34,775 nucleotides of DNA from an uncultured Faecalibacterium sp. (GCA_934511465.1 CAKSWG010000019.1:1-34775); one strand, 5' to 3'. Numbered from the stretch's first letter, positions 25,062 to 33,524 are shown. The notes: a model not told the origin generated them from the sequence alone. Made by a program: numbers and translations.

Positions 25062-26723
25062 TCAAACTTTCAAAATTGCACCTTCGTCCGCAGAAGAGAC
25101 CGACTTTTGATACCGTGCCAGCCAGCCGCCTTTGACCCAGCTTTCCGGCATTACCTGTTCCTTGCGGCGGCGTGCAAATTCTTCTTCCGTAACATCGGCG
25201 TGAATCGTATAGTGCAGCATATCGATCTCGATCTGGTCACCGTCACGAAGCAAGCCGATCTCACCGCCTGCGGCGGCTTCCGGGGAAACATGGCCAATGG
25301 ATGCACCACGAGATGCACCGGAGAAGCGGCCATCAGTGATCAATGCCACATCTTTGTCCAGTCCCATGCCAGCCAGTGCGGAAGTCGGTACCAGCATTTC
25401 ACGCATACCGGGACCGCCTTTCGGTCCTTCATAAAGGATCACAACGATATCTCCCGGATGGATCTGTCCACCGTAGATCGCATTGACCGCTTTTGCTTCT
25501 CCAATGAACACCCGTGCTGTGCAGGTGTGAACAAGCATTTCCGGGGCAACTGCGCTGCGCTTGACAACGCAGCCGTTTTTGGCAATGTTGCCAAACAGGA
25601 AAGCCAATCCGCCCATCCGGGAATAAGGATTTTCGACCGGGCGGATGACCTCCGGATCGCGGTTCTCTGCACCGGCAATATTTTCGCCTACGCTCTTTCC
25701 GCTCACCGTCATCAGACCGGTATGCAGCAAGCCAATGCCGGCCAGTTCCTTCATCACAGCTGCCACGCCGCCCGCTTCGTTGAGTTCTTCCATGAAGTGG
25801 TTGCCTGCCGGTGCCAGATGGCACAGGTTGGGCGTCTTTTCGCTGATTTCATTGAACCGCTTCAAATCAAGTTTGTATCCAGCTTCGTGTGCAATGGCGG
25901 GCAGGTGTAGCGAGCTGTTGGTTGAACAGCCCAGAGCCATATCCACCGTGATAGCATTTTCCAGAGCCTGCTCATTTACGATATCGCGCGGCTTAATATC
26001 CCGGCGCACCAGTTCCATGATCTGCTTGCCGCTTTCTTTTGCAAAACGCAGACGTTCCGAATACGGTGCTGGGATCGTACCATTACCATGCAGAGCTAGA
26101 CCCAGTGCTTCACACAGGCAGTTCATGGAATTGGCGGTAAACATACCGGAGCAGGAGCCGCAGGAGGGGCAGCTGCCTTTTTCGCATTCCAGCAGACCGG
26201 CATCATCCAGCTTTCCGGCTTTGTAGGCACCGACTGCTTCAAACATCTGCGAAAGGCTGGTCTTTTTGCCCTTGACACGTCCCGCCAGCATCGGCCCGCC
26301 GGAGCAGACGATGGTAGGAATGTTCAGCCGCAGTGCTGCCATGACCATGCCGGGTACGATCTTGTCGCAGTTGGGAATCAGCACTAGACCATCGAAGCAA
26401 TGTGCGGCGGCAAGCGTCTCCACGGAATCCGCGATCAGTTCACGGGATGCCAAGGAATAGTGCATTCCACGATGTCCCATGACGATGCCATCGCACACAC
26501 CAATGGCAGGCACCACCACGGGGGTTCCTCCTGCGGCATAAATTCCAGCCTTGACTGCCTCAGCAATTTTGCTCAGGTGCATATGACCGGGGATGATCTC
26601 GCTCTGGGCAGATACCACGCCGATCAGCGGCTTTTTGATCTCATCTTCGGTAAAACCGGCCGCATACAGAAGCGACCTCTGCGGTGCGCGTTCAACACCC
26701 TGCGTAATTTGTTCACTGATCAT
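25062..26723 (-). CDS. ilvD: IlvD/Edd-family dehydratase (dihydroxy-acid dehydratase-like)
   Basis: A 553-residue iron-sulfur dehydratase. Segments [18 protein letters not shown] and [16 protein letters not shown], with cluster Cys residues in the last two, match IlvD; the PGH in place of PCN resembles the [4Fe-4S] subgroup that includes E. coli IlvD. IlvD makes 2-oxoisovalerate and 2-oxo-3-methylvalerate for branched-chain amino acids and pantothenate; relatives dehydrate sugar acids (gluconate, xylonate, phosphogluconate). The position inside a PTS-GH1 operon rather than an ilv operon makes a sugar-acid substrate plausible, although the sequence reads most like IlvD. It is 11 bp downstream of the PanE-like gene and 12 bp upstream of the GH1 gene. 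Confidence 0.85.
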   Translation of the reverse strand: MISEQITQGVERAPQRSLLYAAGFTEDEIKKPLIGVVSAQSEIIPGHMHLSKIAEAVKAGIYAAGGTPVVVPAIGVCDGIVMGHRGMHYSLASRELIADSVETLAAAHCFDGLVLIPNCDKIVPGMVMAALRLNIPTIVCSGGPMLAGRVKGKKTSLSQMFEAVGAYKAGKLDDAGLLECEKGSCPSCGSCSGMFTANSMNCLCEALGLALHGNGTIPAPYSERLRFAKESGKQIMELVRRDIKPRDIVNEQALENAITVDMALGCSTNSSLHLPAIAHEAGYKLDLKRFNEISEKTPNLCHLAPAGNHFMEELNEAGGVAAVMKELAGIGLLHTGLMTVSGKSVGENIAGAENRDPEVIRPVENPYSRMGGLAFLFGNIAKNGCVVKRSAVAPEMLVHTCTARVFIGEAKAVNAIYGGQIHPGDIVVILYEGPKGGPGMREMLVPTSALAGMGLDKDVALITDGRFSGASRGASIGHVSPEAAAGGEIGLLRDGDQIEIDMLHYTIHADVTEEEFARRRKEQVMPESWVKGGWLARYQKSVSSADEGAILKV

Positions 26724-26734
26724 TTTTCTGCACC

Positions 26735-27649
26735 TTAACCTTCCATTGCGTGAACCAGACGGATCAGCATCTTGTTGCAGGGGGCTACGATGCCATATTC
26801 ATCCGCCAGTTCCGCAATCGCACCATTGATGCGGTCAATTTCTGTCTTGCGGTGATTCATGTAATCCTGATACATACTTGCGTATCCCAACGGGTTGTTT
26901 TCGCAGACTTCTTTTACAGTTTCCATTGCAACGTCCGACGGGATCGAAGTTCCATCCGCTTCTGCCACTTTGACGCACTCCTGAATCACATCTGTACAAA
27001 TCTCCCACAGATACGGATCGCTGGACAACTCGCCCAGATGCTTTCCAGTTACCATGGAAAGTGCATTCACGGCACAATTGACAAACAGTTTTTTCCAGAG
27101 GATCACCTGAATGTCATCCAGAACATAGACTTCAAAGCCTGCCTGCTTCAGGATCTCACCTGCAATTTTGGCTTTCGCGGTGTTATCCGGAGTCCGCACA
27201 TCAGGGCCGATATTCGTGGGGCCATGGCCGGAATGGTAGATCACACCCAGTCCCTTCACGACACAGTTATGACTGGTCGTACCAACCAGAATATTGTCCT
27301 TGCTCACAAACTTTGCAATGTCACGGTTGTTGCCTGCGCCGTTCTGCAACGTCATGACCAGCGTGTTGCTGCCGATCATCGACAGATTCTGCCGGATGGT
27401 ATCCTTCGTGAAGATACCCTTCACAAAGACGATTACCAGATCCTGCACACCAATGCCTGTCCCACTCTTCACGGCTTTAAGGGTGTAAGTTTCCTCCGTG
27501 CCATCAGCTTCCTGCACAACGATGCCGTTCTGGTTGATGTGATCGATCAGCGTCTCATTCACATCTACCATCGTTACGTCCTGTGTACGGGACAGCTTTG
27601 CGCCATACAGACTGCCCATTGCGCCTGCACCCAATACTGCGATTTTCAT
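26735..27649 (-). CDS. 2-dehydropantoate 2-reductase (PanE/ApbA family)
   Basis: A 304-residue NAD(P)H-dependent 2-oxoacid reductase. [19 protein letters not shown] gives the nucleotide-binding GxGxxG (7-12), [12 protein letters not shown] is the family ApbA block, and the C-terminal domain has the [19 protein letters not shown] segment with its conserved Lys and Asn. PanE reduces ketopantoate to pantoate, but the family acts on other 2-oxoacids. First structural gene of the leftward operon after the PRD regulator, with GGAG upstream. Its pairing with an IlvD-family enzyme can be read two ways: a pantothenate/valine branch, or reduction of the 2-oxo product of a sugar-acid dehydratase. Neither is proven. 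Confidence 0.85.
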   Translation of the reverse strand: MKIAVLGAGAMGSLYGAKLSRTQDVTMVDVNETLIDHINQNGIVVQEADGTEETYTLKAVKSGTGIGVQDLVIVFVKGIFTKDTIRQNLSMIGSNTLVMTLQNGAGNNRDIAKFVSKDNILVGTTSHNCVVKGLGVIYHSGHGPTNIGPDVRTPDNTAKAKIAGEILKQAGFEVYVLDDIQVILWKKLFVNCAVNALSMVTGKHLGELSSDPYLWEICTDVIQECVKVAEADGTSIPSDVAMETVKEVCENNPLGYASMYQDYMNHRKTEIDRINGAIAELADEYGIVAPCNKMLIRLVHAMEG

Positions 27650-27732
27650 ATACCACGCGCTCCTTCATTTATCTTCTTATCACTGTCTTTCAGTGTACTT
27701 TCGACAGCCTTATTGTATCAGTCTGCAAAAGG

Positions 27733-27788
27733 AAAAGCCATTCGGGAAAATTCTCTTACAAAAGCAAACTTTTCCGAATGGCTTATAT
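27733..27788 (-). terminator. Terminator after the PRD regulator gene
   Basis: AAGCCATTCGGGAAAA pairs with TTTTCCGAATGGCTT with one bulged G across a loop of about 19 bases. The hairpin separates the regulator from the downstream operon. Confidence 0.55.
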
Positions 27789-27800
27789 CCAAGCTGTATC

Positions 27801-29534
27801 TTATTTTTGCAAAATATCCGCCGCCGCATGAAAAAACTCAATGATGCCCGGTTGATCATCCCTGAATTTCAGAATCTTGATCGTGCTGATCTCTCTGAAG
27901 TCGTATGGGAACGGCGTGTCGAGTGTGATGATTTCCATGCCGGTCTGCACGGTGGGAGTTGTACATATCACACACAGCGTGTTGCGATTCAGCACATAGG
28001 TTGTAATTTTAGCCGGGTCTTCTTCCGGCAGCAGCATTTCAATTTTTTCCAAGTGTGAAAGTATTTTATACTGGGTGATTCTTTCCATCCGCGCCATGCG
28101 TTGGATACGATTTGTTTTACGGCAGTCCTCCAGAATGCTCTTCAGCATTTCACGGTTTTCATTTGTCATAATGATCGGGATCAATCGAAAGCGACTGTTT
28201 TTCAGTGCGATTTCAGGCTCTGTTGTCAGGAAAATCGTGTAATAATCGATATCCCACAGCAAAGAGCTGTTCCATGCGTAACCGGGCAGATAGTCTACAC
28301 GTTCCGGCGCAAACGAAAGCATCTGACAGATATAGTTTCTCAAATTTTCCATCAAGTAAAAACTCTGATTGCCTACCAAAAGGATGCGAACGCTGGATGG
28401 GTAATGAATCGTATCCAGATAGCTGCCCAGAAATGCCGCCATATTCAGAATTTCTGTCCGAGGAAGCTTTTTTGCAAACACGTCCTGAAATGCCTGTTTC
28501 ACCAGATGGATCGCAAGTGGATATTTTATCAGGATGCTTTTATCGTAGTAGTTCACCCGGTGATAGGGGCGTTTCAACAGTGCGTTCAGATTTTCAGCGA
28601 CCAGTTCGGGGTCTTCAAAGTGCAAGGGCTGAGAAAGCTTCAGCTTCTGGTTAAAGTAGTTCTCCAGTGCATGAAGGTTTTCCTGTTTTGCATCGGGGTG
28701 GCTTTTAGGGGCAAGGATCGTTGCTTTCCGAATGAATTTATTGATCTCTGTCTGCTCGGACGCTGAAAAGGTATATCCGAGCTTTCTCGACAGCGTTTCA
28801 TAAAAGGCTGAATATTCAAACGGTTTCTCGCCCATTTCCGGGAGATAGTATCCCAAACTGGAACGCAGTCGGCTCATCGCAATGTAGCGGAGAAGAAAAG
28901 AATATTCTTCTCCTGAAATAAAACGCCCGGTATCGATCAGCAACTGCTGCAAAGGTTCCGCTGCCTGTTCCATGGATTCCTGATAGTGCTGCACCGCATC
29001 CGGATCGATCTTTGTCATTTGCAGGACATGGAGCGGTCCCCATGCAGTGCATGCGTACCGTTTATCCTTTTCCTCGCCATGAATATAGATACCCCTCTGC
29101 GGTGAAACTTCCAGTTGAATATCATCATTACGACCAAACCACCGCCGCATCTGACGGATTTCTTCAAACACAACAGACTTCGATAAATAATAATCCTCCG
29201 CCAGCTGATCCATTGGAATATACTGCCGCCGAAAAAGCAGATCTATGATCAGGATGATGCGCCGTTCATCCAGATTAAAGTAAACCTCATTATAAAAAGC
29301 GTCCTTCAGAATTTCATTGCGCAGACATTCGCTGATTCGGCAAACTCGATAGCCCTTGTTCTTTTGTGTTTCGATGTTTCCCTCTTGCCCAATGTCCTCC
29401 ATGAGCCACTTTATATTTTGCTGAACCTTTTTCTTGTTCCAATCCAGCATCCTTGAAAGTTCTTCGCCGGTAATCCAATCTCCCTTACGCAGCATACAGA
29501 ACAAAAGATCTCGCGCTTCTTTTCGCAGCTCCAT
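27801..29534 (-). CDS. PRD-containing BglG/LicR-type transcriptional regulator
   Basis: A 577-residue multidomain regulator. An N-terminal helix-turn-helix (about 1-60, LLFCMLRKGDWITGEELSRM) is followed by a second HTH region (about 85-135, YYLSKSVVFEEIRQMRRWFG), PTS-regulation-like domains with scattered His residues (about 180-390) and an EIIB-like segment, VRILLVGNQSFYLMENLRNY (about 395-415), then a C-terminal region. This layout is that of DNA-binding LicR/MtlR activators rather than RNA-binding BglG antiterminators, and no ribonucleic antiterminator site was spotted. Its activity should depend on PTS phosphorylation. It is encoded just upstream of the panE-ilvD-GH1-PTS genes and probably activates them. 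Confidence 0.85.
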   Translation of the reverse strand: MELRKEARDLLFCMLRKGDWITGEELSRMLDWNKKKVQQNIKWLMEDIGQEGNIETQKNKGYRVCRISECLRNEILKDAFYNEVYFNLDERRIILIIDLLFRRQYIPMDQLAEDYYLSKSVVFEEIRQMRRWFGRNDDIQLEVSPQRGIYIHGEEKDKRYACTAWGPLHVLQMTKIDPDAVQHYQESMEQAAEPLQQLLIDTGRFISGEEYSFLLRYIAMSRLRSSLGYYLPEMGEKPFEYSAFYETLSRKLGYTFSASEQTEINKFIRKATILAPKSHPDAKQENLHALENYFNQKLKLSQPLHFEDPELVAENLNALLKRPYHRVNYYDKSILIKYPLAIHLVKQAFQDVFAKKLPRTEILNMAAFLGSYLDTIHYPSSVRILLVGNQSFYLMENLRNYICQMLSFAPERVDYLPGYAWNSSLLWDIDYYTIFLTTEPEIALKNSRFRLIPIIMTNENREMLKSILEDCRKTNRIQRMARMERITQYKILSHLEKIEMLLPEEDPAKITTYVLNRNTLCVICTTPTVQTGMEIITLDTPFPYDFREISTIKILKFRDDQPGIIEFFHAAADILQK

Positions 29535-29582
29535 AATGATGCCCTCAACTTCCAGATTTTCGTTTGACCTAAGATTGTTTTA

Positions 29583-29611
29583 AGTATTTCATCTTTTTTC
29601 AGAAAAGTCAA
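29583..29611 (-). promoter_or_regulatory. Promoter of the PRD regulator
   Basis: On the minus strand TTGACT, a 17-base gap and AATACT, about 48 bp before the start codon. Confidence 0.6.
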
Positions 29612-29678
29612 CGCCGCATTCAAAAGTCGATAAGCCCTACTATCGTTGCTTTACCACAATAAATTTTTCAAAAACATC

Positions 29679-29707
29679 TTGACGCACCCCTCGAACCATG
29701 ATATTCT
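29679..29707 (+). promoter_or_regulatory. Promoter reading into structured repeat R1
   Basis: TTGACG (29679-29684), a 17-base gap and TATTCT (29702-29707). No coding gene follows for about 1 kb; the first thing it would transcribe is the structured repeat at 29731. It could be the old promoter of the mobile remnant or of a non-coding RNA. Confidence 0.5.
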
Positions 29708-29730
29708 CTGTCACAAATCCCACGGAGCTT

Positions 29731-29824
29731 GTCGAGGCAACGCCCCTCCATCTTGCTTCGCAAGACCGCTCTGCCGCTTAAAAGCCCCACTGGGGCTTTC
29801 ATTGCTACGCAAACGCGGACTTTG
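29731..29824 (+). repeat. Structured ~95-bp repeat, copy R1
   Basis: First of three copies (others 30497-30602 and 33288-33382). Shared core: CTTGTCGNGGC, GCCCCTCCATCT, a hairpin with stem CTTGC/GCAAG, then AAAGCCCC ACT GGGGCTTT and TTGC TAC GCAA, ending in ACGCGG. No coding potential. Confidence 0.75.
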
Positions 29825-30490
29825 TGGATTGATTCTATCCACAAGATGTGGTCGTGTTCATTTTGAACTCAGCCACAGGAAGTGGTTGGTTATCACCGTG
29901 AGACCCACCACTTCAGTGAGGAAAAGTCTGCGAAAGAATTTACCGCCCCGCAACACACCCGATTCATTTTGCCGCCGATTCACCCGACAAAATCATCGCT
30001 GCGCTGCGTGGGCGGTATTTTTTTACAAATAGAACCTTATGTAGTTGTTTAGTCTTCCAAAATTTGTTTTTAGTTGTTTGTTACACAACCTCAAAGTGTT
30101 ATTCTTGTGTTTGAAAGAAGCAGAACGTAGTGTCCGCACTGCGCCCGGCTTTCTTCATACTGTACCTTGAATCTTGCATAAGCCGTCTGAACGTGATACT
30201 GTGCCACGACCTCACACTTTCTGTGGGCGAGCCGGACAACGCCGCTGCACAAACAGGGGGAGGAACTTCGTTCGGAGCAAACGGTGACCCCATTACATGA
30301 GCAGCACCACCTTTACTTATTTTTGCGTCTTAACAATTCGGAAACAACTGTCAGAAACGTGTTTTGAGCGTAGCGGTAGAGGGCAAGAACCGTCCCGTGG
30401 CCACAAATTTTCAATTCTTGAAAATGTTCTGTCCATCCGGGACTTCACTTCTCAAACTCTTGCGAGTTTTCTAAGTGATTTTGTTGGGGT
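29825..30490. other. Non-coding stretch, probable mobile-element leader
   Basis: About 670 bp with no supported gene. A 64-residue frame on the minus strand (30099-30293) is rich in Ser, Pro and Arg and lacks a ribosome site; it is not accepted. The composition and the mobilisation remnants that follow suggest the leader region of a Tn1549-like element. GGCGGT and the T-run near 30020 may be a weak terminator. Confidence 0.4.
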
Positions 30491-30496
30491 AGCGCT

Positions 30497-30602
30497 TGTC
30501 GGGGCAACGCCCCTCCATCTGCTGTCGCAGACCGCGCTGCCGCTTAAAAGCCCCACTGGGGCTTTCATTGCTGCGCTGCGCTTCGCAAACGCGGTCCCAC
30601 CC
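30497..30602 (+). repeat. Structured ~95-bp repeat, copy R2
   Basis: Same core as R1, with GGGGC AAC GCCCC, a hairpin CTGC TGTC GCAG in place of CTTGC/GCAAG, the constant AAAGCCCC ACT GGGGCTTT, a longer insert between TTGC and GCAA, and outer arms ACCGCG and CGCGGT. Confidence 0.75.
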
Positions 30603-30662
30603 CAAACCCTGCTCATGGTTCGCACCTGACGGTGCGAACAGCAACGGCGTGTCGTGCTTTAC

Positions 30663-30683
30663 ATAACTTCACCGAGGAGTTAT
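30663..30683. other. Inverted repeat upstream of the MobC-like remnant, possible oriT
   Basis: ATAACT and AGTTAT flank nine bases, 20 bp before the MobC-like start. An inverted repeat next to mobC is where an origin of transfer would lie in such elements; no nick site can be assigned. Confidence 0.3.
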
Positions 30684-30702
30684 CGAACAGACAGGAGGTA
30701 CA

Positions 30703-30783
30703 ATGACCAAAACGAATGTTCAATCGACCCCTAGCAATTCCCAGCACCACGACACGCCGAACAACAAAACAAGAATAGAGTAG
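30703..30783 (+). pseudogene. N-terminal remnant of a MobC-like mobilisation protein
   Basis: A well-placed GGAGGT precedes an ATG that starts a 26-residue frame beginning MTKTNVQSTPSNSQHHD and continuing TPNNKTR, then IE and a stop. The Ser/Thr/Asn-rich start followed by NNKTR resembles the beginning of MobC-type relaxosome proteins of Tn1549-like elements, which continue with a ribbon-helix-helix domain that is absent here. What follows is the promoter of a PadR gene. The identification is from memory of the family and is tentative; the truncation next to a relaxase tail 1.1 kb downstream supports it. Confidence 0.4.
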
Positions 30784-30829
30784 ACCGTTCTTTTTTCACA
30801 CATCCCTCAAATAATTTTTCTGAATCCGC

Positions 30830-30878
30830 TTGACGAATATTACGTTTAGTGATATATTTATTACAGTAACCGTAATAA
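30830..30878 (+). promoter_or_regulatory. Promoter and probable PadR operator
   Basis: TTGACG (30830-30835), 17 bases and TATATT (30853-30858). The dyad TTATTAC (30858-30864) and GTAATAA (30872-30878), seven bases apart, overlaps the -10 and the ribosome site, a fitting place for autorepression by the PadR protein. Confidence 0.65.
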
Positions 30879-30890
30879 GGAGGTCAAACC

Positions 30891-31220
30891 ATGCGAGATA
30901 ATACAAAAGGTGGTGCGCTTACAGAAGTCACCTTTTATATTTTGCTCTCTCTTTATACGCCAAAACACGGATACGCCGTCATGCAATTTATTGAAGAAAA
31001 AACAGGCGGCCGGCTTTCATTAGGTGCAGGTACTTTATATGGAGCATTGAATTCTTTGCAGGACAAGAAATGGATCGAACCTTGCGGAGATTGTGATGGA
31101 AGAAAAAAAGAATACCGTATTACGATGCATGGGAAGGAAGTCGCAGAAAAAGAACTCACAAGACTAAATGAGCTTGTAAGCATCGCGAGTGAAATTATTG
31201 GAGAGGTACAGTATGAGTAA
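30891..31220 (+). CDS. PadR-family transcriptional regulator
   Basis: A 109-residue winged-helix regulator of the short PadR type. It shows GALTEVTFYILLSLYTPKHG, the recognition helix and wing (LSLGAGTLYGALNSLQDKKW, then DGRKKEYRITMHGKEVAEKE) and a C-terminal dimerisation helix. AAGGAGG is eight bases upstream. Short PadR proteins often repress an adjoining membrane-protein gene; here the next gene, a DUF2812 protein, overlaps by eight bases. Base composition is lower in GC than in the surrounding chromosome, which suggests acquisition with the neighbouring gene. Confidence 0.92.
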   Translation: MRDNTKGGALTEVTFYILLSLYTPKHGYAVMQFIEEKTGGRLSLGAGTLYGALNSLQDKKWIEPCGDCDGRKKEYRITMHGKEVAEKELTRLNELVSIASEIIGEVQYE

Positions 31221-31800
31221 AAAATGCTATCGCTTCTTTGGTGGATTGCTAAATGCACAGGCAAACTGGTTAAACCAAATGTCTCAAAAAGGCTATCGAC
31301 TTGTTCGGACGGGAACACTTTTATACGAATTTGAGAAATGCAAGCCCGATGAAGTGACCTATTGTGTAGAGTTTATCGGAGAAAAATCAAAAGAGAACGC
31401 AACGGACTACGCTGATTTCTTGGAGGATATGGGCTACAAGGTATTTTTCAAAAACATCAATCTAAACTATTCTGTTGGAAAAGTTCGTTGGCGCCCATGG
31501 GCAGAAAGGGGCGGTCGTATTGCGACAAACACAACAACTTTTAATCGAGAAATATTGATTGTAGAAAAAACAAATGATGGAAAGCCTTTTGAACTCCATA
31601 CCTCTTATGACGATAAAGAAAAATACTACCGCAATTTGCGTAACCCATGGCTATTCCTGCTGCTCCTATTTGCACTGTTTGCGATTATCAAGCATTCTAT
31701 TGTCTTGGGTATTTTTTCATTGGTTTCTGCAATTCCCAGCATTCTATACCAGCTCCAAATTATAGATGTCCGACAAAAAGCCAAAACGTGGGAAAAATAA
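31213..31800 (+). CDS. DUF2812 membrane protein, partner of PadR
   Basis: A 195-residue protein of family DUF2812, usually found beside PadR regulators. The start MSKKCYRFFGGLLNAQANWL is typical, the middle is soluble, and two membrane helices end the protein (about 145-160, PWLFLLLLFALFAII, and 165-182). ATG 31213 overlaps the padR stop, showing coupling; an ATG at 31189 lies inside padR without a ribosome site. The function of DUF2812 proteins is not established; a role in envelope stress or drug response is suspected from the PadR link only. The stop codon is inside the long inverted repeat at 31797-31854. Confidence 0.85.
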   Translation: MSKKCYRFFGGLLNAQANWLNQMSQKGYRLVRTGTLLYEFEKCKPDEVTYCVEFIGEKSKENATDYADFLEDMGYKVFFKNINLNYSVGKVRWRPWAERGGRIATNTTTFNREILIVEKTNDGKPFELHTSYDDKEKYYRNLRNPWLFLLLLFALFAIIKHSIVLGIFSLVSAIPSILYQLQIIDVRQKAKTWEK

Positions 31801-31854
31801 ATAACAATCAAGAGGGTGACAGCTTTTGTTGTCACCCTCTTGATTGTTATTTAT
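31797..31854. repeat. Perfect 25-bp inverted repeat at the right edge of the PadR-DUF2812 cassette
   Basis: The arms 31797-31821 and 31830-31854 are exact reverse complements with an eight-base loop. The left arm includes the DUF2812 stop codon. It may be a terminator, although no T run follows on the plus strand, or a junction made when the cassette entered the relaxase gene, whose tail starts two bases later. Confidence 0.8.
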
Positions 31855-31856
31855 AG

Positions 31857-32132
31857 AGATACAAAAAAGATTGCTCCGTAGCCTTTGAAGAACAGCACCG
31901 TGCAGAACTGACAGCATACCGGACGGCAGCAGCCTATTTCAAGGCAAACGATATCACTAAGCTGCCCAGCCCGAAAAAGCTGGAATCCGAGTATGCGCAG
32001 CTTGCATCCGAAAAGGCAAAGTTCTACGAGCAGTACAAGGAAGCTAAAGAGGAACTGCTCAAACTGAAAACCGCAAAGCAGAATGTTGCGTCCTTTTTCC
32101 GGGAGGAAGAACAGACGCAGCAGGAGAGATAA
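31857..32132 (+). pseudogene. C-terminal remnant of a Tn1549-like relaxase
   Basis: The last 91 codons of a relaxase are open from the edge of the inverted repeat to a TAA at 32130: YKKDCSVAFEEQHRAELTAY, then AAYFKANDITKLPSPKKLES and a charged coiled-coil end. The phrase KLPSPKKLESEYAQLASEK resembles the end of the relaxase of Tn1549-type conjugative transposons. The catalytic N-terminal part is missing, so it cannot nick DNA. The next gene (ParB-like) begins 12 bp further on, which is the normal order in such elements. Confidence 0.65.
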
Positions 32133-32144
32133 AGGAGTGTGCGT

Positions 32145-33021
32145 ATGATCAACCTGAAAATCGACCCGGAGTTCCAGTCTCAGATTCCCCCCTCTGACCG
32201 ATGATGAATTTAAGCAGCTTGAAGAAAATATCCTCAGAGAGGGCAAGCTGCTCTCTCCTTTGATCGTTTGGAACAACACCCTTGTTGACGGCCACAATCG
32301 TTATGAAATCGTTCAGGAGCATCCCGAAATCTCTTTCTCCACCATGCCGCTCCCGTTTGAAAGCCGGGAAGAAGTTCTCGCTTGGATCTGCAAGAACCAG
32401 TTGGGGCGGCGCAACCTCACGCCGGAGCAGAAGAAGTTCCTCATTGGAAAACGGTACAGTGTGGAGCATCGGAAGCCCGGTGGAAACGGCAACAACCAGC
32501 ACACGGCTGCTGCCAAGAAAACCGTCCCGGAGGAATTGTGTCAATTTGACACAATTCCTCCCACTTCCTCAGAAGCAAGCGTTCGTAAGCAGATCGCAGA
32601 GCGGAACAATGTCAGCGAATCCTATGTTGTCCGCTCGGAAAAGTTCATGCGGGGCGTGGAGATCATGGAGCAGATGATGCCCGGTACGAAAGAGAAAATC
32701 CTGTCCGGGCAGTTCAAAGTCCGTGATGCCGATATGCACCGTCTTGCCAGAGCCGATTTTCCGAACCGCAAGCAGATCGTGCACGAAATTCTGCACCCGG
32801 AGGACCGCCCTGCTCCGCAGAAACGAATCTACGGAATCAACTATTCTGCACTGGAAGCTGCCGTCCGGCGAATCCAGCAGGATGTTGATTTCCTGATGAA
32901 GTATCTCCCCAAGGTGCCTGATGATGCCTATGTGAAAGTGGAGACCACGAAGATTCTCAAACAGCACAAAGCATATATGGCACAGTTTGAAGAAATGCTG
33001 AACGATGAAAAAATCGCATAA
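32145..33021 (+). pseudogene. ParB N-terminal-domain protein, frameshifted in a C6 tract
   Basis: AAAGGAG precedes an ATG starting MINLKIDPEFQSQIPP. Six C residues at 32187-32192 then put the frame out and give TGATGA. With five C residues the frame would continue PLTDDEFKQLEENILREGKL into the open reading frame that contains LLSPLIVWNNTLVDGHNRYE, the ParB/Srx core, and runs on for 290 residues in total. Downstream an RKQIAERNNVSESYVVRSEKF helix-turn-helix-like part and a C-terminal helical region are intact. Proteins of this type accompany relaxases in Tn1549-like elements. A shorter product from the ATG at 32260 could lack the N-terminus. The one-base change may be mutation, phase variation or a sequencing error. 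Confidence 0.75.
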
Positions 33022-33164
33022 CGACAGGCACTTGTAAGCCATCAACGAGCCACCAGCCACAAGTGCAGGGCGGAAAACATCCGCGCCCTTGCGCCTGATA
33101 AAAATTGGAACTTTGATTTTCTCGCCCGACTTTTCCACGGTGGGACGATCAAAGGAGCGTGCGT

Positions 33165-33320
33165 TTGAACAAAAAGAAAAAGTCCACAAACACTTCCCCT
33201 TATCCCGATGAAGTCATCGACCGTCTGGCACGGGCATTCTACCCGGCCATCCTTGCCTGCTGGAACAGCGAGGAAGGCCAGAGGTCACTTGTCGGGGCGG
33301 AGGCCCCTCCATCTTGCTAA
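33165..33320 (+). pseudogene. Small Tn1549-like protein broken by repeat R3
   Basis: GGAG precedes a TTG start and a 40-residue conserved part, NKKKKSTNTSPYPDEVIDRL, then ARAFYPAILACWNSEEGQR, known from Tn1549-like elements as a small hypothetical protein. From about base 33286 the sequence becomes repeat R3 and the frame stops at 33320. After the repeat, around 33390, WQAEQAHIANNEKQEVPS is readable and looks like the displaced end of the same gene (usually EFAEWQAEQ). Confidence 0.6.
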
Positions 33321-33382
33321 CGCAAGACCGTTCGGTCGCTCAAAAGCCCCACTGGGGCTTTTGTTGCTGCGCAAACGCGAGC
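33288..33382 (+). repeat. Structured ~95-bp repeat, copy R3, inserted in a gene
   Basis: CTTGTCGGGGC GGAG GCCCCTCC, hairpin CTTGC TAAC GCAAG, CCG TTC GG, AAAGCCCC ACT GGGGCTTT, TTGC TGC GCAA, with outer arms GCTC and GAGC. It splits a small mobile-element gene. Confidence 0.75.
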
Positions 33383-33490
33383 TTGCCTTGGCAGGCGGAA
33401 CAGGCTCATATTGCAAACAACGAAAAACAGGAAGTTCCCTCCGGTGGGGAACTCCCTGCTGTACATATCGCTGTTGTCTGTGGCTTTTGG

Positions 33491-33524
33491 CAGGGTGCGT
33501 CCGCAGGGCGCACCCTGTTTTTTG
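33491..33524 (+). terminator. Terminator at the end of the mobile remnant
   Basis: CAGGGTGCG pairs with CGCACCCTG and is followed by TTTTTTG. It stands between the rightward remnant and the leftward flavoprotein gene. The rest of 33321-33539 holds only the displaced tail of the broken small gene. Confidence 0.8.

Noticed and set aside
30099..30293. 64-codon minus-strand frame in the mobile leader
   Set aside because: No ribosome site and an unlikely composition; kept only as non-coding leader.
29535..30702. tRNA or rRNA gene in the long non-coding stretch
   Set aside because: No cloverleaf with T-arm GTTCRANNC and acceptor pairing was found by eye.
29731..33382. CRISPR array suggested by three repeats
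   Set aside because: Only three copies, hundreds to thousands of bases apart, of about 95 bp and without regular spacers; no cas genes.
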